Below are positions 47,034-59,739 of a DNA stretch of 64,000 nt, piece by piece. Origin of the DNA: Erpobdella octoculata (taxonomy: Eukaryota; Annelida; Clitellata; Hirudinida; Erpobdellidae); assembly GCA_963978895.1 (NCBI GenBank), contig OZ022238.1, positions 43,140,846 to 43,204,845 of the forward strand, in the 5' to 3' direction. The notes below the pieces were generated by a model. The model made no database searches. It was not told where the DNA came from and was given only the letters and a program-made list of their open reading frames with translations. Position 1 is the first letter of the stretch. Each line of letters starts with the position of its first letter. The translations under genes were made by a program, and so were the position numbers.

Positions 47034-47163
47034 TTGACCATTGTTCTTTTTATTCTATGTACTTCCGTCTTCCTTCTTTTGTTGTTTCTCGAGTCGACAT
47101 GTTGCTTTTAGTTGTGTACAATAAATTCGGGTTTTACTCTTAAATAAAGTATAAAACACAATA
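46975..47163 (+). repeat. Copia 3' LTR
   Basis: Same length and apparently the same sequence as the 5' LTR. It follows AAAATGAGAAGG (polypurine tract) and is followed by the GTTTG duplication. Confidence 0.93.
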
Positions 47164-47168
47164 GTTTG

Positions 47169-48640
47169 TGTATACTTTTCCTATTTTATTGAATTTAATT
47201 GAAGATCTTTAAATAAAAACCGTGCCATTGGCGAAAATGTACCGACTGCACAAAATATACTGACTGCACAAAAACCATTGTAAGTCCATTTACTGATATG
47301 GTAGCGATATGAGATCAAGGTCATATCAATTGCAATCACACTATGTAAGAAATTTTCATTATATTTTTTGGTTCCTGGTCTTAAAGTGTGCTTTTCTAAC
47401 CCGTTATGCCTAAAACAAACAGAGAAATAACTATAATTGCTCTACAAAAATTTTCCTTCTATGATCAGGATTATGATTTTTTTTTAAATTCGTTTTCTTC
47501 GAAAAAATTCACGATTTGAATTCAGTAAAAAATGTTATATTGAGGTATACATTTATGATACCAGGTACAGACTTGACTATTTTATTCGTAGTTAAAGAAT
47601 TTGATTCGGATGACATCAAGAAGTTGTTTTGCTACCCATTTTCGAGCGCTCATAACTCCGGAACTGGAAGTCACGTGACCCTGCGATTCAAACTCGAGTT
47701 AGGGCTCATGGACCCCTAGGTTCCTTTTGAGTTTGGTTTTTCAGGGTCACGTTGTTCCGGAGATATTCGACGTTGACTCTGCAAGCGTTTATAGCCCAAA
47801 AGCGAAAGTGGGCGTGGTCGCACAGACTTCCGGGCGGCACCGTAGGTAGGTCTCATTGACCCCTTGTACCTGTGAAATCTCAGGTCGCTGGCTATTACCG
47901 TTTCTGAGAAATCGCGATTTCTGTGCTCGGATTCCTATCCCTCCCGGCTCGCATTCAACTATAGCGGACTCGCCCGCGCATCGCACTTGAAGCCCTTTAC
48001 ACTTAATCAGTGGAGATCTACGGAGAGGGATGGCATGGTCGATCATGTGACCACGTCGTGAATCCTGCTCTGATGCTTGTAAGTTTGTAACTACTCGAAG
48101 ATTCACCAGCTGATTTATCAACAAGAAGATTGAATTTAATTAAGATTCCAAGCTTTTATTTAAATAATCACTTCAGGTTATTTAAGTAAAATCCATCAGT
48201 AAAGAATGACGAGGTTGAACAAAAACTGAATTAAAAGTTAAAAACACTTTTTTAACAAGCTGATAAAATATCACAGTTAGCTGGAATGATTACTTCTTCT
48301 GTTCACATTTAATTATTAAAAAAAACTCAACCTTGAATACTTGGCACATCTAATGTAAAAAGTCATCTAAAGAAAAATAAAATCAAAAAGATTGAGTTGG
48401 AATGATGACCAAACAGACTTAATATAATAACAATAACTCTCAACTATTCCAGACGCATTACAAAATGACAAGATTCGGATATGTAAACGAGTTCAACGAT
48501 GATAAAAAGCAGTCACAAAATCATGACTTAGCTTTCACGTGTGGTAAAAGGCAGACAGGGCTATAAAAAAATCAACAAAAAAACAAACAAAATAGGCTTT
48601 CAATGAGAAACTGCATCCCCTCTTGACTTGACCAATGACG
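47169..48640. other. Intergenic region between convergent genes
   Basis: Contains the presumed native 3' end of the cotransporter (AATAAA near 47211). A GC-richer stretch at 47640-48060 (GTTCCGGAGATATTCGACG, TTCTGAGAAATCGCGATTTC) looks like a dispersed repeat; I do not recognise it and see no terminal repeats. The remainder is probably the 3' UTR of the ABHD8-like gene. Confidence 0.45.
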
Positions 48641-49217
48641 TTAGTTTTTCAGGGATGGACGTTTTGTAAGAGCAGACGTTTTCGCTAGAGTTTTAGCTAT
48701 AAAATTCCAAATAACCACATTAGATTCATCAGGTGATTCCAACATCAATGTATGCCCTGCACCATCGATGATGACTAACTCTGAACCCATTATTGTCTGT
48801 TAAAAATGGAAATCAAAAACATGATTGAAACCACGATGTGTTATAAAATAGTCATTACTACACTGCCCAAAGTAATTGCAGTTCATGACAAAAAATTTTA
48901 CTTAAATGAAATGTTTATTAGACTCTCTAACAATCTTTAAGAAATGTAAAAAAGTTATTACATAAGTATAGTTACTAGTTATTAGACAACTATTAACTAC
49001 AGTATAATCAGGAGGCCATGAAAATTACTTTGTGATATCCTAGTTTCAATATTTCAATATATCAGAGTTTATTTTTTATTTATAACGTGTGTCACATAAC
49101 CGATTGACAAACTTCAACAAAACAGACTTTCAATACAACAAGATAATAGAGTATATTTCTAAATGCTCTATTTTAGTAACTCAAGCTATCAACTCTGAAA
49201 CCCCACAAAAAGTTAAT

Positions 49218-49259
<42 letters not shown>

Positions 49260-50749
49260 TTAAATAAAAACCTCATTCATCTGAATTGTTTCTGCTTTTG
49301 GAACGAGTCTATCTTTTTCACCGTGGATGAGCAGTGTTGGAGTAAAAATCCATGAGTAATAATCTGCATCCGCTTCAAGCCAAATCATACCCTTGATTGT
49401 GCTTTTCAACACATGCATTGGCACACTAACAGCTTCTTTGTGACACGTATTCCCAGAATCAAGCTTTTGGAATGCTCGGCTGAAATGCACAAGAAATTTT
49501 TTTGAATACAACACTCAAAAATGACGAAAGGGTTTTTTTAAAGCATACTTCCGGAATCCGGATAATATTATTGGTCGCAAGCAGTTGAGACAGCAGAGAG
49601 GCAGAGAGAAGATGTCTGTTGAATTATATAGAGGTGATGGTGCTCCACCTCCAATCATCACCAAGGCATCACAGAAACTTGGTCGATTCTTTGCCAGGTA
49701 TGATACAAAAGCACACCTGAAATTTAATACTTTTATGATACAAAAAAATTAACAATTTCGTTCTCAAGTTGATAAATTGTATTGCACGTGCACCCTAGAA
49801 TGCATACTTAAACTCAATTTAAAAAATAACTTTTTTTACTGTGTCATTGCAAAAGCTTCATCAAAACATTTCACATTTGCACAAACTGATTGTCAACCTG
49901 AAGTAGAGATGAGAGCAGTAACAATGTTTTAAAATAACTCTATATTGTGAAAATAGCAAAAATTATTATTCATATGTAATTTATTTTTTAATTTGGTGAG
50001 TAATTTAAGTCAATTTTGCCTCTGTGTTGTGGTATAGAATTGAAAACCTTAAGATGCATATTGTTCTCTCTAAACATAATTACTGAACATAATATTTACT
50101 GACTTTCTAGCAGCAAATTTTCAGCTCAAATGCATAAATTATAGTATTATATGCTCTCAAATTTCCTAATAACATAGTATAATTTTATTTTCAAGCAAAA
50201 ACTACCTACCCATAAGAATGGCCAATCAAAATATTCCTAGTTAAAGAATATTTGTCTAAGACAGCAAGAGCATCTTCTGACATTTCACGGAAGTGATAGC
50301 CATTCTGGTCTTTGGGTACAGAACTTGAACCGTGTCCAATGAGATCAACAGCTACAATGCTAAAACCCAAACTATTGAAATAAATAATTTGAGGAGACCA
50401 GACTTTCAGACCCCCACCAACTCTGTGAAATAGAATTATGGAAGTTTGCTCTTTGATATTATCTGGTACTGTTTCAAAAGGTTTTGGTTCAGTTTTCTGA
50501 TTCTTTCTGACAAGCTCGGGTGATATGTCAATAGCTGCATTCTGCATTGACAGCATAGTGTACTGTTTCATCTATGGGATCTTTTTTCTTAGGATTGGTT
50601 TTGTAACAATCAATGGCAGATTGGTCAATCTTCACTGATCCAGGTATTAAACATACATTTAAGTGCCTACCCTTTCGAATCTCAACTAGCTGGCAAAACG
50701 GATCTAGTTGTTGGCAACACTTTGAGCACCCATTTTTATTTTGACTCAT
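48641..50749 (-). CDS. ABHD8: ABHD8-like alpha/beta hydrolase
   Basis: Minus-strand exons 50749-50210, 49716-49549, 49479-49272 and 48796-48641, all with GT-AG borders. The start MSQNKNGCSKCC at 50749 is the first Met of a frame that also continues upstream to an acceptor near 50845, so it is provisional. Early VEIRKGRHLNVCLIPG matches the ABHD8 N-terminal VEV-KPGR region. The hydrolase fold follows: LFHRVGGGLKVWSP, VDLIGHGSSSVP, nucleophile elbow GHSYG, MIGGGAPSPL, acid in LLIHGEKDRLVP, and His in IDGAGHTLMLESP. The catalytic triad is complete. Oxyanion-side HGVGG of ABHD8 reads HRVGG here. Exons sum to 1072 nt, one more than a multiple of three; the frame must change by one base near 50530-50570, where no plausible intron exists. 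Function: serine hydrolase, substrate unknown. Confidence 0.85.
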
Positions 50750-50849
50750 GGTAAGACTTGTACAAATTTTTGATGCTGGGACAATTACGTGCTGTCCAAA
50801 TTTCAACTTTTTCAACACACATTTAATCAATATGTTGCCATGCCTGAAA

Positions 50850-52165
50850 TAATAAGGTAGTCAGTAACAAGAAACTACTTTGGTCAAAATAAAACAGCTG
50901 AATCCTAAATGTAAAAAATGTTTGTAACAAGCCTATCTTAAAAAAAAACTTAAGTTAAATATAAAACCATGATATGTGCATAGTAAAAGTAACTAGCATT
51001 ATATAGTACTTTATATTTTAATGCTTGACTCTCACTCTCAACTTCTGAACATATGATTATTTAACTATTTTAATTGTAATTGTGTCTGCAATGAAAGAAA
51101 CATAACACTACAGGACTACAATTACTTCTAGTCTCAAGTCGTCACTCACTAATAGTTTTATTTTAGTAGAGTTGAACTTCCTTTCTAACAAACAATAAGC
51201 AACTATAACTATACCTATACTACTATACTACTATAATTTACTATATCTAGTATATCTACTATTATTGTCCTAAGAGTGCCTAAGACTAGTAAAACATATG
51301 AATTCCTTGTTATCAAATAAATTAATGAAAAATTAACTAAACAAACCGTTACTATAATTAACTAAGCTTTCTCTTACAAAGTCACAAATTCCTAGCTGCC
51401 AAACACACACCTGCCTGCCGCTAAAATTTAAATGCTGCCTATTAGTTTGTTTTTTTTAATGGTTGCTGGGGCCATTAAAAAATATATATATTATTTAGTG
51501 TTTCAAACATATAACTTTTATTTATAAAACTAAAAATTTTTGTTTTTAATTAAAAATAAATGTTAATAATTATTTCTTATTTTAAATGCAAAACGTTTTA
51601 TGTTCTATTGTTGTTGTTATTATTGCTAAACAAACTTTATTGCTTTATTTCTCTGTATTATATAACATGAGGAATTATTTATGTTTTATAGCGCAGTAAT
51701 TTTTAAGGTTGTAATAATTTCGCAATTTTCTAATGTTACGCGCGTTAGTTTCACGAGAGATCGGTTCCACTTCTTACACGGGGCTGTCGGATTGGGTTGC
51801 GGGATGTCACTGCGGTAAAGCTAGCAGACACTCGTAACACGGTGAAAAGCTTATGAAATGCACGGGGAAAGCTAGCAGACACTCAAATTATTTTATTTAA
51901 ATATAAAAAAGAAATATCGGTAATGTTAGACAATTAAATTTTAAAACTGATAGGGTTGAAATAAAAAACCGACAACAACAATTTGAAAAGATATTTGAGA
52001 TTTAATTTGCATTTACCATAAAGTAAACAAAAATGTACGGAACCACCAATGTTTTAGGAACTCATTTTCAGTTACTAAAACGTTTTATAAATAATTTTAA
52101 GCTTCTATTTTAACTTTATTTGTATTCTTACAACATATACAAAATTCAAAACTTAGAACCAAAGC
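50850..52165. other. Upstream of ABHD8-like gene, AT-rich
   Basis: No gene seen. Two short copies of AAAGCTAGCAGACACTC (near 51820 and 51869) share the word TAGCAGACACTC with the satellite that begins near 52170. They may be outlying, decayed monomers. Confidence 0.45.
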
Positions 52166-54137
52166 GGACTCCTTACTGATTTACAACCGATGTTCCAGAA
52201 CTTATATCTCGGTAACTATTATTGTCAAATTTTTTATTTAAATTTTAAAATTCAGTTTAATCATGTATCAACAATGTATCAAAAATTCAGAAGCCGACAA
52301 TTACTTTTACTACCTAGCAGACACTCAGGTAGTAGACCCCTCTCTGATTTACGCTTTAACAACACCGATGTTGCAGAGCTAATATCTCGGTAACTATTAT
52401 TGTCAAATTTTTTATTTAAATTTTAAAATTCAGTTTAATCATGTATCAATAATGTATCAAAAATTCAGAAGCCGACAATTACTTTTACTACCTAGCAGAC
52501 ACTCAGTTAGTAGACCCCTCTCTGATTTACGCTTTAACAACCGATATTGCAGAGCTAATATCTCGGTAACTATTATTGTGAAAATTTTTATTTAATTTTA
52601 TAATTTAGTTCAATCATGTTTTTACAAAATATCAAAAATTCAGAAGCCGACAATTACTTTTACTACCTAGCAGACACTCAGTTAGTAGACCCCTCTCTGA
52701 TTTACGCTTTAACAACACCGATATTGCAGAGCTAATATCTCGGTAACTATTATTGTGAAATTTTTTATTTAATTTTATAATTTAGTTCAATCATATTTCT
52801 ACAAAATATCAAAAATTTAGAAGCCGACAATTACTTTTACTACCTAGCAGACACTCAGGTAGTAGACCCTTCTCTGATTTACGCTTTAACAACACCAATG
52901 TTGCAGAGCTAATATCTCGGTAACTATTATTGTCAAATTTTTTATTTAAATTTTAAAATTCAGTTTAATCATGTATCAATAATGTATCAAAAATTCAGAA
53001 GCCGACAATTACTTTTACTACCTAGCAGACACTCAGTTAGTAGACCCCTCTCTGATTTACGCTTTAACAACCGATATTGCAGAGCTAATATCTCGGTAAC
53101 TATTATTGTGAAAATTTTTATTTAATTTTATAATTTAGTTCAATCATGTTTTTACAAAATATCAAAAATTCAGAAGCCGACAATTACTTTTACTACCTAG
53201 CAGACACTCAGTTAGTAGACCCCTCTCTGATTTACGCTTTAACAACACCGATATTGCAGAGCTAATATCTCGGTAACTATTATTGTGAAATTTTTTATTT
53301 AATTTTATAATTTAGTTCAATCATATTTCTACAAAATATCAAAAATTCAGAAGCCGACAATTACTTTTACTACCTAGCAGACACTCAGTTAGTAGACCCT
53401 TCTCTGATTTACGCTTTAACAACACCAATGTTGCAGAGCTAATATCTCGGTAACTATTATTGTCAAATTTTTTATTTAATTTTATAATTTAGTACAATCA
53501 TATTTTTACATAATATCAAAAATTCAGAAGCCGACAATTACTTTTACTACCTAGCAGACACTCAGTTAGTAGACCCTTCTCTGATTTACGCTTTAACAAC
53601 ACCAATGTTGCAGAGCTAATATCTCGGTAACTATTATTGTCAAATTTTTTATTTAAATTTTAAAATTCAGTTTAATCATGTATCAACAATGTATCAAAAA
53701 TTCAGAAGCCGACAATTACTTTTACTACCTAGCAGACACTCAGGTAGTAGACCCCTCTCTGATTTACGCTTTAACAACACCGATGTTGCAGAGCTAATAT
53801 CTCGGTAACTATTATTGTGAAAATTTTTAATTAATTTTATAATTTAGTTCAATCATATTTTTACAAAATATCAAAAATTCAGAAGCCGACAATTACTTTT
53901 ACTACCTAGCAGAGACTCAGGTAGTAGACCCCTCTCTGATTTACGCTTTAACAACACCGATGTTGCAGAGCTAATATCTCGGTAACTATTATTGTGAAAA
54001 TTTTTATTTAATTTTATAATTTAGTTCAATCATATTTTTACAAAATATCAAAAATTCAGAAACCGACAATTACTTTTACTACCTAGCAGACACTCTGGTA
54101 ATAGACCCCATTTCTGACACATTCGTTGTCGCAAAAC
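52166..54137. repeat. About 178-bp satellite array (about 11 monomers)
   Basis: Tandem monomers marked by CTACCTAGCAGACACTCAG, TCTGATTTACGCTTTAACAA, GAGCTAATATCTCGGTAACT and CAGAAGCCGACAATTACTTT. Starts recur about every 176-179 bp, and variants alternate in a way that suggests larger repeated blocks. The last monomer (54060-54137) is diverged and is interrupted by the tRNA-headed array; its continuation appears at 59111-59195. Confidence 0.9.
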
Positions 54138-54162
54138 TTATATATATATATATATATATATT

Positions 54163-57100
54163 ATAAGGAAACATAACGTTGATATGTTTTTACGAGCCAC
54201 ATATATCAGAAACTTGGATGGCGTACAATCCACCACGAAATAACGCAAATATAAATGTCTCAACTTCAGACTCGAACCCACGACTGTCGGATCGGCAACA
54301 CCGCCTTGCATCATGCCAACTACCTTACCATCTGCGCCACTTCCACCGCCAAAAAACAGTGGTTGTTAAGCGCTTTTGTTGGGGTATGTTGAACACAACA
54401 CTCGACTATGAATGGGTACGAATCAATGCTCGATAGTATATAAGTTGTACGGCGTACAATCCGTCACTAGCTAATTTAATAGCTATCGAGATATATATGT
54501 TTTTAAGATATATATTATAAGGAAACATAACGTTGATATGTTTTTACGAGCCACATATATCAGAAACTTGGATGGCGTACAATCCACCACGAAATAACGC
54601 AAATATAAATGTCTCAACTTCAGACTCGAACCCACGACTGTCGGATCGGCAACACCGCCTTGCATCATGCCAACTACCTTACCATCTGCGCCACTTCCAC
54701 CGCCAAAAAACAGTGGTTGTTAAGCGCTTTTGTTGGGGTATGTTGAACACAACACTCGACTATGAATGGGTACGAATCAATGCTCGATAGTATATAAGTT
54801 GTACGGCGTACAATCCGTCACTAGCTAATTTAATAGCTATCGAGATATATATGTTTTTAAGATATATATTATAAGGAAACATAACGTTGATATGTTTTTA
54901 CGAGCCACATATATCAGAAACTTGGATGGCGTACAATCCACCACGAAATAACGCAAATATAAATGTCTCAACTTCAGACTCGAACCCACGACTGTCGGAT
55001 CGGCAACACCGCCTTGCATCATGCCAACTACCTTACCATCTGCGCCACTTCCACCGCCAAAAAACAGTGGTTGTTAAGCGCTTTTGTTGGGGTATGTTGA
55101 ACACAACACTCGACTATGAATGGGTACGAATCAATGCTCGATAGTATATAAGTTGTACGGCGTACAATCCGTCACTAGCTAATTTAATAGCTATCGAGAT
55201 ATATATGTTTTTAAGATATATATTATAAGGAAACATAACGTTGATATGTTTTTACGAGCCACATATATCAGAAACTTGGATGGCGTACAATCCACCACGA
55301 AATAACGCAAATATAAATGTCTCAACTTCAGACTCGAACCCACGACTGTCGGATCGGCAACACCGCCTTGCATCATGCCAACTACCTTACCATCTGCGCC
55401 ACTTCCACCGCCAAAAAACAGTGGTTGTTAAGCGCTTTTGTTGGGGTATGTTGAACACAACACTCGACTATGAATGGGTACGAATCAATGCTCGATAGTA
55501 TATAAGTTGTACGGCGTACAATCCGTCACTAGCTAATTTAATAGCTATCGAGATATATATGTTTTTAAGATATATATTATAAGGAAACATAACGTTGATA
55601 TGTTTTTACGAGCCACATATATCAGAAACTTGGATGGCGTACAATCCACCACGAAATAACGCAAATATAAATGTCTCAACTTCAGACTCGAACCCACGAC
55701 TGTCGGATCGGCAACACCGCCTTGCATCATGCCAACTACCTTACCATCTGCGCCACTTCCACCGCCAAAAAACAGTGGTTGTTAAGCGCTTTTGTTGGGG
55801 TATGTTGAACACAACACTCGACTATGAATGGGTACGAATCAATGCTCGATAGTATATAAGTTGTACGGCGTACAATCCGTCACTAGCTAATTTAATAGCT
55901 ATCGAGATATATATGTTTTTAAGATATATATTATAAGGAAACATAACGTTGATATGTTTTTACGAGCCACATATATCAGAAACTTGGATGGCGTACAATC
56001 CACCACGAAATAACGCAAATATAAATATCTCAACTTCAGACTCGAACCCACGACTGTCGGATCGGCAACACCGCCTTGCATCATGCCAACTACCTTACCA
56101 TCTGCGCCACTTCCACCGCCAAAAAACAGTGGTTGTTAAGCGCTTTTGTTGGGGTATGTTGAACACAACACTCGACTATGAATGGGTACGAATCAATGCT
56201 CGATAGTATATAAGTTGTACGGCGTACAATCCGTCACTAGCTAATTTAATAGCTATCGAGATATATATGTTTTTAAGATATATATTATAAGGAAACATAA
56301 CGTTGATATGTTTTTACGAGCCACATATATCAGAAACTTGGATGGCGTACAATCCACCACGAAATAACGCAAATATAAATGTCTCAACTTCAGACTCGAA
56401 CCCACGACTGTCGGATCGGCAACACCGCCTTGCATCATGCCAACTACCTTACCATCTGCGCCACTTCCACCGCCAAAAAACAGTGGTTGTTAAGCGCTTT
56501 TGTTGGGGTATGTTGAACACAACACTCGACTATGAATGGGTACGAATCAATGCTCGATAGTATATAAGTTGTACGGCGTACAATCCGTCACTAGCTAATT
56601 TAATAGCTATCGAGATATATATGTTTTTAAGATATATATTATAAGGAAACATAACGTTGATATGTTTTTACGAGCCACATATATCAGAAACTTGGATGGC
56701 GTACAATCCACCACGAAATAACGCAAATATAAATGTCTCAACTTCAGACTCGAACCCACGACTGTCGGATCGGCAACACCGCCTTGCATCATGCCAACTA
56801 CCTTACCATCTGCGCCACTTCCACCGCCAAAAAACAGTGGTTGTTAAGCGCTTTTGTTGGGGTATGTTGAACACAACACTCGACTATGAATGGGTACGAA
56901 TCAATGCTCGATAGTATATAAGTTGTACGGCGTACAATCCGTCACTAGCTAATTTAATAGCTATCGAGATATATATGTTTTTAAGATATATATTATAAGG
57001 AAACATAACGTTGATATGTTTTTACGAGCCACATATATCAGAAACTTGGATGGCGTACAATCCACCACGAAATAACGCAAATATAAATGTCTCAACTTCA

Positions 57101-57330
57101 GACTCGAACCCACGACTGTCGGATCGGCAACACCGCCTTGCATCATGCCAACTACCTTACCATCTGCGCCACTTCCACCGCCAAAAAACAGTGGTTGTTA
57201 AGCGCTTTTGTTGGGGTATGTTGAACACAACACTCGACTATGAATGGGTACGAATCAATGCTCGATAGTATATAAGTTGTACGGCGTACAATCCGTCACT
57301 AGCTAATTTAATAGCTATCGAGATATATAT
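54163..57330 (-). repeat. 354-bp tRNA-headed tandem array, left arm (9 units)
   Basis: Nine units with an exact 354-bp period; tRNA-like heads on the minus strand start at 54263 and then every 354 bp to 57095. On inspection the units are the same except for one G-to-A change near 56029. Each contains the near-palindrome TTGTACGGCGTACAA and a head with Pol III-like boxes. The small open frames repeated in every unit are not supported as proteins. Confidence 0.93.
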
Positions 57331-59058
57331 CCAAGTTTCTGATATATGTGGCTCGTAAAAACATATCAACGTTATGTTTCCTTATAATATATATCTTAAA
57401 AACATATATATCTCGATAGCTATTAAATTAGCTAGTGACGGATTGTACGCCGTACAACTTATATACTATCGAGCATTGATTCGTACCCATTCATAGTCGA
57501 GTGTTGTGTTCAACATACCCCAACAAAAGCGCTTAACAACCACTGTTTTTTGGCGGTGGAAGTGGCGCAGATGGTAAGGTAGTTGGCATGATGCAAGGCG
57601 GTGTTGCCGATCCGACAGTCGTGGGTTCGAGTCTGAAGTTGAGACATTTATATTTGCGTTATTTCGTGGTGGATTGTACGCCATCCAAGTTTCTGATATA
57701 TGTGGCTCGTAAAAACATATCAACGTTATGTTTCCTTATAATATATATCTTAAAAACATATATATCTCGATAGCTATTAAATTAGCTAGTGACGGATTGT
57801 ACGCCGTACAACTTATATACTATCGAGCATTGATTCGTACCCATTCATAGTCGAGTGTTGTGTTCAACATACCCCAACAAAAGCGCTTAACAACCACTGT
57901 TTTTTGGCGGTGGAAGTGGCGCAGATGGTAAGGTAGTTGGCATGATGCAAGGCGGTGTTGCCGATCCGACAGTCGTGGGTTCGAGTCTGAAGTTGAGACA
58001 TTTATATTTGCGTTATTTCGTGGTGGATTGTACGCCATCCAAGTTTCTGATATATGTGGCTCGTAAAAACATATCAACGTTATGTTTCCTTATAATATAT
58101 ATCTTAAAAACATATATATCTCGATAGCTATTAAATTAGCTAGTGACGGATTGTACGCCGTACAACTTATATACTATCGAGCATTGATTCGTACCCATTC
58201 ATAGTCGAGTGTTGTGTTCAACATACCCCAACAAAAGCGCTTAACAACCACTGTTTTTTGGCGGTGGAAGTGGCGCAGATGGTAAGGTAGTTGGCATGAT
58301 GCAAGGCGGTGTTGCCGATCCGACAGTCGTGGGTTCGAGTCTGAAGTTGAGACATTTATATTTGCGTTATTTCGTGGTGGATTGTACGCCATCCAAGTTT
58401 CTGATATATGTGGCTCGTAAAAACATATCAACGTTATGTTTCCTTATAATATATATCTTAAAAACATATATATCTCGATAGCTATTAAATTAGCTAGTGA
58501 CGGATTGTACGCCGTACAACTTATATACTATCGAGCATTGATTCGTACCCATTCATAGTCGAGTGTTGTGTTCAACATACCCCAACAAAAGCGCTTAACA
58601 ACCACTGTTTTTTGGCGGTGGAAGTGGCGCAGATGGTAAGGTAGTTGGCATGATGCAAGGCGGTGTTGCCGATCCGACAGTCGTGGGTTCGAGTCTGAAG
58701 TTGAGACATTTATATTTGCGTTATTTCGTGGTGGATTGTACGCCATCCAAGTTTCTGATATATGTGGCTCGTAAAAACATATCAACGTTATGTTTCCTTA
58801 TAATATATATCTTAAAAACATATATATCTCGATAGCTATTAAATTAGCTAGTGACGGATTGTACGCCGTACAACTTATATACTATCGAGCATTGATTCGT
58901 ACCCATTCATAGTCGAGTGTTGTGTTCAACATACCCCAACAAAAGCGCTTAACAACCACTGTTTTTTGGCGGTGGAAGTGGCGCAGATGGTAAGGTAGTT
59001 GGCATGATGCAAGGCGGTGTTGCCGATCCGACAGTCGTGGGTTCGAGTCTGAAGTTGA

Positions 59059-59063
<5 letters not shown>
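57331..59063 (+). repeat. 354-bp tRNA-headed tandem array, inverted right arm (5 units)
   Basis: The same 354-bp unit in the opposite orientation, with heads at 57552, 57906, 58260, 58614 and 58968. At the junction (57330) the left arm stops after CTATCGAGATATATAT and the right arm begins mid-unit at CCAAGTTTCTGATATATG. The last head ends at GTTGAGACATATATATA, where (TA)n begins. Confidence 0.93.
57552..57638 (+). ncRNA. tRNA-like head (Pol III A and B boxes), representative copy
   Basis: Box A-like TGGCGCAGATGG (57563-57574) and box B-like GGTTCGAGTC (57624-57633), about 61 bp apart, wider than a normal tRNA but compatible with a long variable arm. Between them GGCGGTGTTGCC can pair. No TTTT occurs on this strand from the head until TTTTTT at 57900-57905, just before the next head. 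A Pol III transcript would therefore be about one unit long. I could not fold a full cloverleaf or assign an anticodon, so it is a tRNA-derived head rather than a tRNA gene. Equivalent heads lie at 354-bp steps on both arms (14 in all). Confidence 0.6.

Positions 59064-59110
<47 letters not shown>
59064..59110. repeat. (TA)n bordering the tRNA-headed array
   Basis: Perfect TA repeat. A shorter one (about 54138-54162) borders the other side. Beyond it, 59111-59195 (ATTATTGTTGTGAGG, TTTTTTATTTAAATTTTAAA) resumes the 178-bp satellite monomer. Confidence 0.9.
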
Positions 59111-59111
<1 letters not shown>

Positions 59112-59195
59112 TGTAATTATTGTTGTGAGGTTTTTTATTTAAATTTTAAACTTTAGCTCTTACATGTTTCTACAGCAAAAACATTTAAACTTCAA

Positions 59196-59364
59196 GTATA
59201 TTTTGGTAGCAATGAATGTTATCTTCGAGTGTGGGAGACAGAACGTTTCATTTATTACATCTGGTTTTGCCTATCCCATGGACGGATGTTTAACATTACG
59301 ATGAACACTAGATATATTTCTTGGAATAATATGCTAATTAAATAATTATTTATTTATTTATAAC
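59196..59364. other. Short stretch without recognised features
   Basis: AT-rich; nothing supported. Confidence 0.4.
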
Positions 59365-59525
59365 ACTAGCGGGGTATCCCTGCGTTAGCCGGGGTTTTTA
59401 TGTTTTTCTATTGTTTTTCTAACTCGCTCCCATTTCCTTCCTCGCTTGCTTTCCGGTCCCGGTCGCTTTCCCGCCCCCGGTCGCTTTTCCGCTCTCGCTT
59501 GCTCTCTCGTTCTCGGTCGCTTACC
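59365..59525 (-). mobile_element. Helitron 3' end, diverged copy
   Basis: CTAG at 59365, then CGGGGTATCCCTGCGTTAGCCGGGG (hairpin decayed), TTTTTCTATTGTTTTTCTAA and GGTCGCTTTCCCG-type units. The 5' end is not found. Confidence 0.7.
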
Positions 59526-59739
59526 TCCACTGCCTACGAACTACGAATACCAAAGCTCAATTGCATTATTTCTCAAACAATAAGACATTGTACACCATGC
59601 AAAAAGTTGTGAATTTCTTTTAAAAAATAAACTTGAAGATAATTTATGACAATAACAAGAAAATTGTTCTGAATGATAAAAGTTTTGTATCAATAAGACG
59701 CACAAATTCAAAAATAATATGAAATAAGAAAATAGTATT

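Larger units (their letters stand above)
42617..47168 (+). mobile_element. Copia (Pseudoviridae-type) LTR retrotransposon, recent insertion
   Basis: LTRs at 42622-42810 and 46975-47163 (189 bp each) appear identical by eye. The 5-bp duplication GTTTG flanks the element (42617-42621 and 47164-47168). A primer-binding site follows the 5' LTR and a purine-rich tract (AAAATGAGAAGG) precedes the 3' LTR. The order gag, protease, integrase, RT, RNase H is that of copia. Identical LTRs mean very recent insertion. It lies 48 bp after the cotransporter stop codon, probably in its 3' UTR; an AATAAA at about 47211 may be the host signal now displaced. Confidence 0.95.

Noticed and set aside
57552..57638. 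Functional tRNA gene
   Set aside because: A and B boxes are present, but I cannot pair an acceptor stem or assign an anticodon; better called a tRNA-derived head.
54179..59063. Repeated 85- and 61-codon frames, one pair per 354-bp unit
   Set aside because: They overlap the tRNA-like head on opposite strands, have no recognisable domain, and are copied only because the unit is copied.
54163..59063. CRISPR-like array
   Set aside because: Whole 354-bp units are identical, with no spacer diversity; context is animal genomic DNA.
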